Origin: Rhizobium sp. 16-449-1b
Lineage (GTDB): Bacteria; Pseudomonadota; Alphaproteobacteria; Rhizobiales; Rhizobiaceae
Assembly: GCF_017741935.1 (NCBI RefSeq)
Contig: NZ_JAGHMH010000007.1
Location: 1 to 64,000 of the forward strand
Length of the DNA stretch: 64,000 bases
Direction: 5' to 3'
Shown in pieces: positions 38,900 to 47,205 of the stretch. The notes below the pieces were generated by a model. That model was not told the DNA's origin and did not search any database. It saw nothing but the letters and a program-made list of their open reading frames with translations. Made by a program: the position numbers and the translations under genes. Numbering within the stretch: the stretch's first letter is position 1; the number at the start of each line of letters is the position of its first letter.

Positions 38900-41260
38900 T
38901 CAGAACTCTTCCCAATCCTTGTTGGCAACAGCCGCGTTGCCGTGGCTGGCATAGACAGGTGCAGCCGCGCGCGGCGCCCGCGTCGGTGCAGCTGCTGGCG
39001 CAGCTGCACGTGCCGGGGCGGCCGGTTCCTGCATGCGGCGGGCGACGTCGCGCAGCTGCGCGGTGCGGCCACCAAGCTGGAAGGCGCCGATCAGCGTGCT
39101 GAGGTTGGTGCTCTCCTGCGCCAGGCCAGCACCCGCCGCATTCATCTCCTCGACCATCGCGGCGTTCTTCTGCGTTGCCTGGTCCATGTGGTTGACGGCG
39201 GTGTTGACCTCGCCGAGACCGACGGACTGCTCCTGCGCGGCCGTCGCGATCGCATCCATATGCGCGTTGACGTGCTGCACCAGCTGCTCGATCGCCGTCA
39301 GCCCCTCGCCTGTTTCGTTGACCAGCCGCACACCCTCGGAGACGGCGACGGCGGAGTTGCCGATCAGGCCCTTGATCTCCTTGGCCGCGTTCGCCGAGCG
39401 CTGCGCCAGTTCGCGCACTTCCTGGGCGACCACCGCAAAACCCTTGCCGGCTTCACCAGCGCGTGCCGCCTCGACGCCGGCGTTCAGCGCCAAGAGGTTG
39501 GTCTGGAAGGCGATCTCGTCGATCACGCCGATGATCTTGCTGATCTGCTGCGAGGAATCCTCGATCCGGCGCATGGCTTCGACGGCGTTGCGCACGACCG
39601 AGCCGGAGTGCTCGGCGCGGCTGCGGGTCTCGCGCACCGCGTCACGCGCCTCGCCGGTCCGCTTGGAGGTGGCGACGACGTTCGAGGTGATTTCTTCGAG
39701 CGCAGCCGCTGTTTCCTCCAGCGAGGCCGCCTGCTGTTCGGTGCGCTTGGCGAGATCGTCGGACGCGCCGGAGATTTCGCTGCTGCCGTTGCGAACCATG
39801 TCGACCGCGCTTCCGACGCCGACAAGCGCCTGGCGAAGCTGGATCACCGAGGTGTTGAAGTCATGGCGGAGCGCTTCGAACTGCGGCGCGAACGCCGTGT
39901 TGAGCTCGCAGGTCATGTCACCAGCGGCCAGCAGCTTGAGGCCGGAAGCAAGCGCGCCGGTTGCCTGGTTGAGGCGGATTTCGGCCTCTTCCTCGGCGCG
40001 ACGCTGCACTTCGATGCGCTCGCGCTCCGACTGCTGGCGGTTGACCTCGGCTTCGGCTTCCAGCTCCTTGTTGCGGATGGCGGCCAGACGGAACACTTCA
40101 ACCGAGCGGGCCATGTTGCCGATCTCGTCGCCGCGCTCGGCGTAAGGCACCAGAATATTCGTGTGACCATCGGAAAGCACGCTCATCGCCGTCGTCAGGC
40201 GTCCGATCGGACGAACGACGCGGAAGACGACGATCACGAAGGCGGCAACCGTCACGGCGACCGTGGCAACCAGCATCAGGCTGTAGAAGATGAGGGTCGC
40301 AAGCGCTGCCTGACGCGTCGTTTCCGCCTTGGCGGCAAGCGCATCCATCGCCAGCGAAGCGACGTTGCCGATCGTGCCGAGTGCCGTCGTTGCTTCCGTG
40401 CGCCACTGGTCGATGCCCATCGTCGACGGACGGCCGTTGGTCAGGTCGGCGACGATGCCGGCGCGCTTTTCAGAAAACGAGCCCGAGAAATAGCTGGAGT
40501 CAGCGGTCGCGACGGCGCTCTTGATCGCCTCGGGAACGGAGGGGTGATCGGCCAGGATCTTGGTAGATGCCCAGGCGAAAGCGATGCGCACGTCTCCGGC
40601 GACGAGCTCGGAGGCTTCCTTGGGCGTCAGCGCCCGGTTGCCTGATATCGCGCCATTGATGGCGACCGTCGCCGAACCGCCGGCGGCGCGCGCCGACCAC
40701 GCGAAGTAGCGCAGCTGCACCAGATCCATCAGCGAATTGTCGAGCGTGCGAATTTCAGCCTCGGTGGCAGCCGACGTCGTCTCGAGCTTGGCAAGGAATT
40801 CGCTGCCGAACGAAAGCACGCGTGGCGCAAGTGCCGCGTCGCGCTGGTCGACCGGCTTTGCCAGTTCGGCGTCGATCGACGAGCGTAGCGACACCAGCGA
40901 TGCATAACCGGCATCGAGATCGGAGAGCACTGTCTTCAACGTGTCTGTGCTGAGGCCGGAAGAGATATCCTTGACCTCGTTCAGCGCCGAATCGACGATG
41001 GCGCGCTGCTTGCGTACGCTCTCCATGCTCCCGGCAGCATCAGCCGCGGAAAGTGTCAGCGCGGTCGCGCTGTCGCCGCGTTCGCTGCGGAAGGCCAGAA
41101 GCGCCTGGAACAGCGCCTTGTCGAGCTGCGCATTGGCGGCCACCTGGCCATTATTGGCATATGTGGCGTGCGAGGTCAGAAGCTTGCTGGTCACCAGGAC
41201 AGTCAGTCCGGCTGAAATCACAAGAACGACGGCAATCAAAACATTACGGATCGAAAACAA
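38900..41260 (-). CDS. Methyl-accepting chemotaxis protein
   Basis: This ~786-residue receptor has TM1 near the N-terminus (~5-28), a long helical periplasmic ligand domain (~30-305), TM2 (~310-335), HAMP and the cytoplasmic signalling domain. The hairpin-tip sequence [21 protein letters not shown] is present. The extreme C-terminus DWEEF resembles the CheR/CheB-binding pentapeptide (NWETF-type), so it is probably a high-abundance adapted receptor. I place the start at TTG 41260, because GGAGG lies five bases before it; the longer TTG at 41272 would place that SD inside the coding sequence. Confidence 0.9.
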   Translation of the reverse strand: MFSIRNVLIAVVLVISAGLTVLVTSKLLTSHATYANNGQVAANAQLDKALFQALLAFRSERGDSATALTLSAADAAGSMESVRKQRAIVDSALNEVKDISSGLSTDTLKTVLSDLDAGYASLVSLRSSIDAELAKPVDQRDAALAPRVLSFGSEFLAKLETTSAATEAEIRTLDNSLMDLVQLRYFAWSARAAGGSATVAINGAISGNRALTPKEASELVAGDVRIAFAWASTKILADHPSVPEAIKSAVATADSSYFSGSFSEKRAGIVADLTNGRPSTMGIDQWRTEATTALGTIGNVASLAMDALAAKAETTRQAALATLIFYSLMLVATVAVTVAAFVIVVFRVVRPIGRLTTAMSVLSDGHTNILVPYAERGDEIGNMARSVEVFRLAAIRNKELEAEAEVNRQQSERERIEVQRRAEEEAEIRLNQATGALASGLKLLAAGDMTCELNTAFAPQFEALRHDFNTSVIQLRQALVGVGSAVDMVRNGSSEISGASDDLAKRTEQQAASLEETAAALEEITSNVVATSKRTGEARDAVRETRSRAEHSGSVVRNAVEAMRRIEDSSQQISKIIGVIDEIAFQTNLLALNAGVEAARAGEAGKGFAVVAQEVRELAQRSANAAKEIKGLIGNSAVAVSEGVRLVNETGEGLTAIEQLVQHVNAHMDAIATAAQEQSVGLGEVNTAVNHMDQATQKNAAMVEEMNAAGAGLAQESTNLSTLIGAFQLGGRTAQLRDVARRMQEPAAPARAAAPAAAPTRAPRAAAPVYASHGNAAVANKDWEEF

Positions 41261-41614
41261 TTCGGCCTCCAATGAACGAAGTATCGATCACCGGTATCCG
41301 GTTTGCGCAGTTAACATTAAACTAATTTCTAATGACCGGATTTACCTGCAAGAAACCACAGGAAATGTGTTTGGCGCGAAGTTGAACGGAGCGAACAACA
41401 AGAAACGTCACCCATCTTGAGCTGTATTCTGGCGCAATTAGTATGACAATACGTTTCAATACTATCGAGAGTGGCGACAAGACCTCTCGCATGGCGTGCA
41501 TCGGCTCTATGGATCGAGAAGTCGGCGCTCAGGCCTGCCTGAGGTTGGCGACACGATGATGAAAATCCGCATCGCCGCAATGAAATCAGCCGCCTAGCCG
41601 CTTTTTCATCCCCG
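41261..41614. other. Upstream region of the chemotaxis receptor
   Basis: I see no gene in this 354-base AT-richer stretch. It should hold the minus-strand MCP promoter. Confidence 0.4.
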
Positions 41615-42100
41615 CACCCACGGCCTGCGCCACACTCACCCCGTCCCGTCTTCGGATACACCGGTTGCGTTACCGGCGAGACGGGACCGGCGCTTTCGGG
41701 AAGCCCCTGACGCAGGGTGAAACGAGGGGCGTCGCGGAATGGTCCCGCCAGCGAAGAGCTGGTGTGCGGGTGTGAAGGTCGGTTCGCCGATACCACGCGC
41801 CTATGCACATAAGGGACGGCGACTGGCCGACCGTTGAGCCCGAAAGGGTTTTGCGGAACGGCGCCGGGGTGCCGCGGGCGACAGGTCCGCGGAGGCCCTC
41901 CCGGCGTCGATCAAGACGGCCCTTCGGGATGCCCGGGGAGCGAAAGCTTCAAGAACAAGAACAACCCCGCGAGCATATCTCTGAAAAGATGCCGATCACC
42001 CGGTAAAGGAACCAGGACACGACTGCAGACCGCCGAACGGGGCGCCGGAAGGTGTCAATAAAGCTAAACTATTTACGAGGCAGCTTTTGGCGCCCCGTCC
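41615..42100 (+). ncRNA. Candidate large structured RNA of unknown class
   Basis: This stretch has many strong local inverted repeats and no convincing ORF. Stems: GTCCCGTCT (41643-41651) with AGACGGGAC (41679-41687), enclosing CCGGT/ACCGG; GCCCCT with AGGGGC (41703-41730); CCCGC-CAGC with GCTG-GCGGG arms (41744-41770); AGCCC-GAAA-GGGTT (41837-41850); CCGCGG twice (41872-41892); GGCCC-TTCG-GG..GCC (41918-41933); and ACGGGGCGCC (42037-42046) with GGCGCCCCGT (42089-42098). The GNRA and cUUCGg loops occur only on the plus strand, which suggests the transcribed strand. I could not match RNase P, tmRNA or a cobalamin riboswitch. Extents are approximate. Confidence 0.45.
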
Positions 42101-42189
42101 GATCAGATGCCGTATCAGCCGGGGGTGAAACCTGCCGGGGTAGAGGCATGTTGTTTTGTAAGGGGGAAGAAGTGACCAGCGTCAGTACC

Positions 42190-42325
42190 AGCGGCCCCCT
42201 CATCCGCCCTTCGGGCACCTTCTCCCCTATGGGGCGAAGGGAAGATGGAGCGAGCGGCCCTGCCAAGAGTCCCTTCTCCCCAGCGGGGAGAAGATGCCGG
42301 CAGGCAGATGAGGGGGCTACGAGCA
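42190..42325. repeat. RIME-like palindromic element
   Basis: The arms CCCCCTCATCCGCC...CTTCTCCCC at 42195-42232 are the inverted counterpart of GGGGAGAAGATGCC...GATGAGGGGG at 42296-42320. This fits the intergenic mosaic element type seen in rhizobia and is a different family from the ATCCTCGG palindromes. Confidence 0.8.
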
Positions 42326-42357
42326 CAACGCCAACCACCCATTCACCCACAAATCCC

Positions 42358-42978
42358 TCACCCAAGCAACGTATAGGCAGCCGAGCCAAGCGCCACGATG
42401 CCGAAGACGATCAAAAGCCAGCTCGTCGCCCGCATCACCGTCGTTGTGAAATCCTCGGACAACCGATCGCGCGCCAGGCTGACGGCACCGCTCAAGCAAA
42501 ACCACCAGGCCAGCGAGCCCGCAAACACGCCGCCGACGATTGCAACCGAACTGAAGCGCCTCGTCTCGTCGAGCAGGCCGAAGCCGGCAAACAGCGTTCC
42601 GAAGGAAAGGATCGTCGCCGGATTGGAAATGGTGAGCAGAAAGGTCGCGACCGTGGTGGCGAAGAGCCCGCCTGCCCTGATCTCCGCCGCCTCGACCGGA
42701 TCATGCGTCAACCCGCGCCAGCCGAGAAACAGCAACAGCAATCCGCCGCCGATCGCCAAAGGCAAGGTCGCCATCGACATGGTCTCGGCGAAGACGGCAA
42801 TGCCTGTCACCGCTACCAGCGCATAGCTAGCGTCCCCGATCGCCGTTCCGAAGCCACAGGAAAAGCCGGCCAGGAAGCCTCGCTCCAGCGTGCGGTTGAT
42901 GCACAGCATGCCGATAGGCCCAAGCGGCGCGGTGATGATGACACCCAGCACGGCGCCCTTGAGAAACAGCAGAAGCAT
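42358..42978 (-). CDS. LysE/RhtB family exporter
   Basis: The 206-residue transporter has six membrane segments, with the LysE signature near the N-terminus (AVLGVIITAPLGPIGMLCINRTLERGF). The function is inferred to be export of an amino acid or derivative across the inner membrane; no substrate can be assigned. The start at 42978 (MLLLFLKGAV) gives the normal N-terminus; the longer frame to 43014 is not needed. Confidence 0.9.
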   Translation of the reverse strand: MLLLFLKGAVLGVIITAPLGPIGMLCINRTLERGFLAGFSCGFGTAIGDASYALVAVTGIAVFAETMSMATLPLAIGGGLLLLFLGWRGLTHDPVEAAEIRAGGLFATTVATFLLTISNPATILSFGTLFAGFGLLDETRRFSSVAIVGGVFAGSLAWWFCLSGAVSLARDRLSEDFTTTVMRATSWLLIVFGIVALGSAAYTLLG

Positions 42979-43140
42979 GGGATGCGGTCTTAAACGCTCT
43001 GGCGCGCACCGCAACGAAAAAAGCCGCCGAAACCGGCGGCCTGTGACGAAATGCTCAAGACAAGATGCCCGTGAGCCAAAGCCGATATAAACTACCGGCA
43101 GAGATTGATTGGCCGCAATGAGCGACCGCCGCCGCTCTGT

Positions 43141-43533
43141 TTACCGCGCCGGCACCACGGCATCGCCGCGCGCGGCCAAGGCAGCCAGATCGGCAGGCTT
43201 CAGCTCGACCGATTCGCCGCATCCGCAAGCCGACGTCTGGTTCGGATTGGTGAAGGTGAAGCCGGAGCGCAGCTTCGTCTGCTCAAAGCCCATCTCGGTG
43301 CCGAGCAGATAGAGAACCGCAGAAGGCTCGATCCACACACTCGCACCATCGCGCTCGATCAGGTCGTCCTTGGCGTTGGGTTCGGTGACGAGGTCGATGG
43401 TGTACTCCATCCCCGCGCAACCGCCCTTCTTGATCCCGACGCGAATCCCCTTCGCCTCCGGTCCCGAATTCTCAACAATCGCCTTCACTCGCGAAGCCGC
43501 GGTGTCGGTCATGCTCATGACTGCAAAGCCCAT
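43141..43533 (-). CDS. sufA: A-type Fe-S carrier / HesB-IscA family (SufA)
   Basis: The 130-residue A-type carrier has three conserved Cys: GGCAGMEY and the C-terminal ACGCGES (C-G-C). It accepts and delivers Fe-S clusters. The ATG at 43533 has GGAAGGAG upstream. It is the last gene of the suf operon, separated from sufT here by a 1.4-kb segment holding two toxin-antitoxin pairs. Confidence 0.92.
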   Translation of the reverse strand: MGFAVMSMTDTAASRVKAIVENSGPEAKGIRVGIKKGGCAGMEYTIDLVTEPNAKDDLIERDGASVWIEPSAVLYLLGTEMGFEQTKLRSGFTFTNPNQTSACGCGESVELKPADLAALAARGDAVVPAR

Positions 43534-43653
43534 AGGCCCATTCTCCTTCCGCAACCGGGGTCAAGGTCCGGTGCTTGTGCTCACCAATTTAAGCGGCGAT
43601 GATCGATGCTTCAATATCGAATGCCGAGATCGTTGCCTTCAAATGCTTTTTCA

Positions 43654-43681
43654 TTGACAGGTGTACTCTACAGGATACATT
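43654..43681 (+). promoter_or_regulatory. Putative promoter/operator of the HigB-type toxin-antitoxin pair
   Basis: A TTGACA hexamer (43654-43659) lies 16 bases before TACATT (43676-43681). The start codon is at 43686, so the transcript would be nearly leaderless if this is right. TGTA-CTC-TACA, an inverted repeat in the spacer, may be the autoregulatory operator. Confidence 0.5.
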
Positions 43682-43685
43682 TTTC

Positions 43686-43988
43686 ATGCTAACAGTGTTG
43701 CGAACGGCGACTTTCGCCAAATGGCTGTCACGGCTGAAAGATCGCCGCGCCGTCGCGCGGATTGCTTCCCGGCTGCTGCGTGTCGAAACCGGGCACCTCG
43801 GCGACATCAAGGCGATCGGTGACGGCGTCAGCGAATTGCGCGTCGACTACGGTCCGGGCTATCGGATCTACGTCACGATGGATGGCTCGACACTGATTGT
43901 ACTGCTCTGCGGTGGCGACAAATCAACGCAAGCCCGCGATATCATCGAGGCGAAACGCCTCGCACGGGAATGGAAGGAAGCACGATGA
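43686..43988 (+). CDS. RelE/HigB-type toxin (addiction module killer)
   Basis: The 100-residue basic protein belongs to the RelE/HigB-like killer family (Gp49-like): signature FAKWLSRLKDRRAVARIASRLLRVETGHLGD, plus ELRVDYGPGYRIY and LLCGGDK. These toxins are ribosome-associated mRNA interferases. The start at 43686 gives the usual N-terminus; the longer frame from 43599 is rejected. The antitoxin gene overlaps by four bases (ATGA), in toxin-first order, typical of this class. Confidence 0.9.
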   Translation: MLTVLRTATFAKWLSRLKDRRAVARIASRLLRVETGHLGDIKAIGDGVSELRVDYGPGYRIYVTMDGSTLIVLLCGGDKSTQARDIIEAKRLAREWKEAR

Positions 43989-44287
43989 CAATCGAAACCC
44001 TGCCCTTCGATGCGGCCGAATTTCTCGACAGCGACGAAGCGATCGAGGAATTCGTCGTCGCCGCCTTCGAAACCCAGGATCCCGCCTTCATCGCCAAGAG
44101 CCTCGGCGTCGTGGCCCGTGCCCGCAACATGAGCGAGCTGGCACGAGAGATCGGCATGAGCCGTGCGGCGCTTTACAAGGCACTGAGCGGCCAGGGCAAC
44201 CCCGAATTCGCCACCATCATGAAGGTCATGAAGGCGCTCGGCATCGGGTTTGCGCCCGTCATGCCCGACGGCAGATCAGCGGCCTGA
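43985..44287 (+). CDS. HigA-like antitoxin, helix-turn-helix
   Basis: The 100-residue acidic antitoxin has a Xre-type HTH at ~50-95: MSELAREIGMSRAALYKALS. The N-terminal segment FLDSDEAIEEFVVAAFE is typical of the probable addiction module antidote family. It neutralises the upstream toxin and probably represses the promoter. It overlaps the toxin by four bases. It is on the opposite strand to the suf genes on either side. Confidence 0.9.
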   Translation: MTIETLPFDAAEFLDSDEAIEEFVVAAFETQDPAFIAKSLGVVARARNMSELAREIGMSRAALYKALSGQGNPEFATIMKVMKALGIGFAPVMPDGRSAA

Positions 44288-44306
44288 GCCTCAACACCAG
44301 CCGACA

Positions 44307-44594
44307 TCACGGCATCTGCTTCGGCCAGTCGCGGGCGACATGGATGATGCGAAGTATCACCACATCGCTATCCCGCAATCTATAGACCACCACGTAATTT
44401 CCACGTGGCACGATGCGGACGCTATACTTGTCCGTCGCATATGGAGCACCCGAATGCGGATGAGTTGCCAGCAGTTCGAACAGTTCCGTCATACTATCCT
44501 GCCACGCCAGCGCGGCGTGAGGATTGTGTTGTCCGATAAAGGAGATGATCCCGCGAATGTCGGCTCTCGCTTTGGGCCGAAGGCGATAGCTCAT
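44307..44594 (-). CDS. ParE-type toxin (RelE/ParE superfamily)
   Basis: The 95-residue protein has the ParE/RelE pattern: YRLRPKARADIRGIISFI at the start, a central HPHSGAPY, and a C-terminal YVVVYRLRDSDVVILRIIHVARDW. Its start overlaps the ParD antitoxin stop by one base. ParE toxins target gyrase and RelE toxins target mRNA; the class cannot be fixed from the sequence alone. Confidence 0.9.
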   Translation of the reverse strand: MSYRLRPKARADIRGIISFIGQHNPHAALAWQDSMTELFELLATHPHSGAPYATDKYSVRIVPRGNYVVVYRLRDSDVVILRIIHVARDWPKQMP

Positions 44595-44869
44595 CAGTCC
44601 TTGAGCCCGAATTCTCGCTCGAATTTCGCGCGTATCTCACGCATTGCCTCGGGTCCATCGATCGGCTCGCCGCTGGCTTCGCCCTCTTCGATCAGCCGCT
44701 CAAGTTCCTCAGGCGTGTAACCATGAACCAGCCGGTCGGAGTGCCACTGATCGAGCGCGGTCAGCACGACATCAGCTGTCGAACCGAACCGCCCGGAGCG
44801 CACAGCCGCATCAACGGCATCCGCCATCTCCGGCGTCAACTCAATGCTGATTGTCTCAAGGCGACCCAT
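44594..44869 (-). CDS. ParD-type antitoxin, ribbon-helix-helix
   Basis: The 91-residue protein has an N-terminal RHH DNA-binding region (ETISIELTPEMADAVDAAV) with the Gly-rich SGRFGSTADVV helix. An acidic C-terminus (EREFGLKD) would wrap the toxin. The ATG at 44869 is preferred to the upstream start at 44899. A perfect palindrome AGCATCATGCT at 44892-44902 is a candidate operator. Confidence 0.9.
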   Translation of the reverse strand: MGRLETISIELTPEMADAVDAAVRSGRFGSTADVVLTALDQWHSDRLVHGYTPEELERLIEEGEASGEPIDGPEAMREIRAKFEREFGLKD

Positions 44870-44917
44870 CGTGTGCACCTCATTGCCAGAAAGCATCATG
44901 CTAGTCGAAACGGCCGG

Positions 44918-45298
44918 TCAATACCAGCCGACCGCCACCTGCGCCTCTTCCGACATCCGGTCCGGCGTCCACGGCGGATCGAATGTCATCGCCACCTCGA
45001 CACCCGAGACGCCCTCGACGGAACCGACGGCGTTTTCGACCCAGCCGGGCATCTCGCCGGCGACGGGGCAGCCGGGGGCCGTCAGCGTCATCATGATCTT
45101 GACCATGCGGTCGTCCTCGATGTCGATCTTGTAGATCAGCCCGAGTTCGAAGATGTCAGCGGGAATTTCCGGGTCGTAGACCGTCTTCAGCGCCATGATG
45201 ACGTCGTCGCTGAGGCGCGCCAGTTCATCTGCGGGAATGCTGGAATGCACGATGCCTTCGCGCACGTCGATCTTCTGTTCGCTGTCGTCGAGGCTCAT
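44918..45298 (-). CDS. sufT: SUF system Fe-S assembly protein SufT (DUF59)
   Basis: The 126-residue protein of the MIP18/DUF59 family has the signatures VYDPEIPADIFELGLIY and TLTAPGCPVAGEMPGWVE, with the conserved Cys in APGCP. It takes part in maturation of Fe-S proteins; this gene is called sufX in Agrobacterium. It follows sufS on the minus strand, separated by a hairpin-rich 114-base gap. Start 45298 or 45307. Confidence 0.93.
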   Translation of the reverse strand: MSLDDSEQKIDVREGIVHSSIPADELARLSDDVIMALKTVYDPEIPADIFELGLIYKIDIEDDRMVKIMMTLTAPGCPVAGEMPGWVENAVGSVEGVSGVEVAMTFDPPWTPDRMSEEAQVAVGWY

Positions 45299-45315
45299 GT
45301 GGCCCACTCCTTAAA

Positions 45316-45414
45316 GCAATTCCAGGAAAAGTGCGAAACGGTTTTCCGTCCGGAATTGCGTATACAAAACAAAGCAGAGCTGCTCTTCCATCCAAAGAAA
45401 GATGGAACAGCTCT
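45316..45414 (-). terminator. Two hairpins downstream of sufS, possible terminator/attenuator
   Basis: The first stem reads AGAGCTG (45376-45382) with CAGCTCT (45408-45414) and an inner TTCCATC/GATGGAA, so it starts right at the sufS stop. Reading in the sufS direction it is followed by T-rich CTTTGTTTTG. A second hairpin, GCAATTCC (45316-45323) with GGAATTGC (45352-45359) and an inner GGAAAA/TTTTCC, resembles a recurrent rhizobial element. Together they may attenuate read-through into sufT. Confidence 0.65.
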
Positions 45415-46651
45415 AGCCAAAGAACTTGCGCGCATATTCCAGCGCGTCGGCCAAGGCATCCACCTCGGCGCGGGTATTATACATGCCGAAGGATGCACGG
45501 CATGTGGAGGTGACGCCGAAGCGTTTCAAGAGCGGCATGGCGCAATGCGTGCCGGCCCGAACGGCAACGCCGCGCCGGTCGATCACGGTCGAGACGTCGT
45601 GGGCGTGCAGCCCCTCGATCTCGAAGGAGAAGATGCCGCCCTTGCCCGGCGCATTGCCGATGACGCGCAGCGAATTGATGTCGCGCAGCCGCTCGGTGGC
45701 GTAGGCCGCCAGATCAGCCTCGTGTCGTGCAATCGCCTCACGGCCGACCTTGTCCATGTAGTCGAGCGCATAGCCGAGCCCGATCGCCTGCACGATCGGC
45801 GGCGTGCCGGCCTCGAAGCGGTGCGGCGGGTCGTTGTAGGTGACGGCATCCTCGGTGACCTCGAAGATCATCTCGCCGCCGCCCTGGAACGGCCGCATCG
45901 CCTTCAGGCGGTCCTTCTTGCCGTAGAGCACGCCGATCCCCGAGGGACCGTAGAGCTTGTGGCCGGTCATCACGTACCAGTCGCAGTCGATATCCTGCAC
46001 GTCGACAGGCATGTGGACGGCGCCCTGCGAACCATCGACGAGCACGGGAATGCCGCGCTCATGCGCGATCCGGCAGATTTCCTTGACCGGAACGACGGTG
46101 CCGAGCGCATTCGACATATGCGTGATCGCGACGAGCTTGGTGCGCTCGGTGAGGCTCTTTTCGAACGCTTCGATGTGGAAGGCACCCTCGTCGTCGACGG
46201 GGACCCAGACCAGCTTGGCGCCCTGCCGCTCGCGGATGAAATGCCAGGGGACGATGTTGGAGTGGTGCTCCATGATCGAGATGACGATCTCGTCGCCCTC
46301 GCCGATATTGGGCATGCCCCAGCCATAGGCGACCGTGTTGATCGCCTCGGTCGAGGACTTGGTGAAGACGATGTCATCGACCGACGGCGCGTTCAGGAAG
46401 CGGCGCACCTTTTCGCGCGCGGCTTCATAGGCTTCGGTGGCGGCGTTGGACAGGAAGTGCAGGCCGCGATGCACATTGGCGTATTCGTTGGAATAGGCAT
46501 GGCTGATCGCGTCGATCACCACCTGCGGCTTCTGGGCCGACGCGCCGTTGTCGAGATAGACCAGCGGCTTGCCGTACACTTCCTTCGCAAGGATCGGAAA
46601 ATCCCTGCGAATGGCTTCGACGTCATAAACGGCCGGTGCAGTCTGATCCAT
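45413..46651 (-). CDS. sufS: Cysteine desulfurase SufS (group II)
   Basis: The 412-residue PLP enzyme supplies sulfur for Fe-S clusters. PLP-binding Lys is in TGHKLYGPSG (~228) and the catalytic Cys in RAGTHCAMP (~366). The short loop around that Cys identifies the group II (SufS/CsdA) type. It corresponds to sufS1 of rhizobial suf operons. The ATG is at 46651; the longer open frame to 46840 enters the palindrome array. The next upstream suf gene (sufD) is 554 bases away, separated by that array. Confidence 0.94.
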   Translation of the reverse strand: MDQTAPAVYDVEAIRRDFPILAKEVYGKPLVYLDNGASAQKPQVVIDAISHAYSNEYANVHRGLHFLSNAATEAYEAAREKVRRFLNAPSVDDIVFTKSSTEAINTVAYGWGMPNIGEGDEIVISIMEHHSNIVPWHFIRERQGAKLVWVPVDDEGAFHIEAFEKSLTERTKLVAITHMSNALGTVVPVKEICRIAHERGIPVLVDGSQGAVHMPVDVQDIDCDWYVMTGHKLYGPSGIGVLYGKKDRLKAMRPFQGGGEMIFEVTEDAVTYNDPPHRFEAGTPPIVQAIGLGYALDYMDKVGREAIARHEADLAAYATERLRDINSLRVIGNAPGKGGIFSFEIEGLHAHDVSTVIDRRGVAVRAGTHCAMPLLKRFGVTSTCRASFGMYNTRAEVDALADALEYARKFFG

Positions 46652-47205
46652 GTCAGGCCCTTTCATATCGCGCTTCTGCGCCGTCATCCTCGCGCTTGTC
46701 CCGAGGATCCAATCACGTTTCCACTCGTCGCAACGGTTGTGGACAAATCCACGACCGTCGAACTCCCGGCTGGCGGCAGCAGATCCTCGGGACAAGCCCG
46801 AGGATGACGCCGAGAGCGAGGCGACCTCGCCGTCACTCAAACCGTCAGACTGGAGACGACGTTACAGCGAGGCCACATGCGCCATCGCCAACCATCGTCT
46901 CCCTGCACGAACTCTTACGGCCGTCATCCTCGGGCTTGTCCCGAGGATCTAAGCACGTCTCCGCTCGTCGCAACGGTTGTGGACAAATCCACCACCGTCG
47001 AAATCCCGGCTGGCAGCAGCAGATCCTCGGGTCAAGCCCGAGGATGACGTCGCGTGTGGGGCGAACCCGCCGTCACACAAACCGTCAGACTGGAGACGAC
47101 ATCATGGCAAGGCCACATTCACCATCGCCAACCATCGTCTCCCGTCACCAACCCTCACCACCGTCATCCTCGGGAAAAACCCGAACGTCACGGCGAAAAT
47201 TGCCG
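46652..47205. repeat. 240-bp-period REP array between sufS and sufD
   Basis: The landmark GTCATCCTCG starts at 46683, 46923 and 47163, an exact 240-base period with ~2.1 copies. Each unit contains a forward palindrome (TCATCCTCGGGCTTGTCCCGAGGATC) and an inverted partner (GATCCTCGGGACAAGCCCGAGGATGA) about 70 bases further on. Shared text includes GTCGCAACGGTTGTGGACAA and CGTCAGACTGGAGACGAC. The third copy is truncated at the sufD stop (47206). Confidence 0.93.

Noticed and set aside
38723..40645. 640-codon plus-strand open frame
   Set aside because: Antisense to the chemotaxis receptor; its peptide is a shadow.
41803..42006. 67-codon ORF in the structured interval
   Set aside because: No RBS or recognised family; stems and tetraloops explain the composition better.
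41615..42100. RNase P RNA, tmRNA or cobalamin riboswitch
   Set aside because: The universal signatures (GAGGAAAGTCCGGGC for RNase P, a tag-peptide ORF for tmRNA, CCCGCAACTGTA for cobalamin) were not found on either strand.
43599..43685. N-terminal extension of the HigB-type toxin
   Set aside because: The extension is rich in Cys/Phe and crosses the putative promoter. The family starts at the ATG at 43686.
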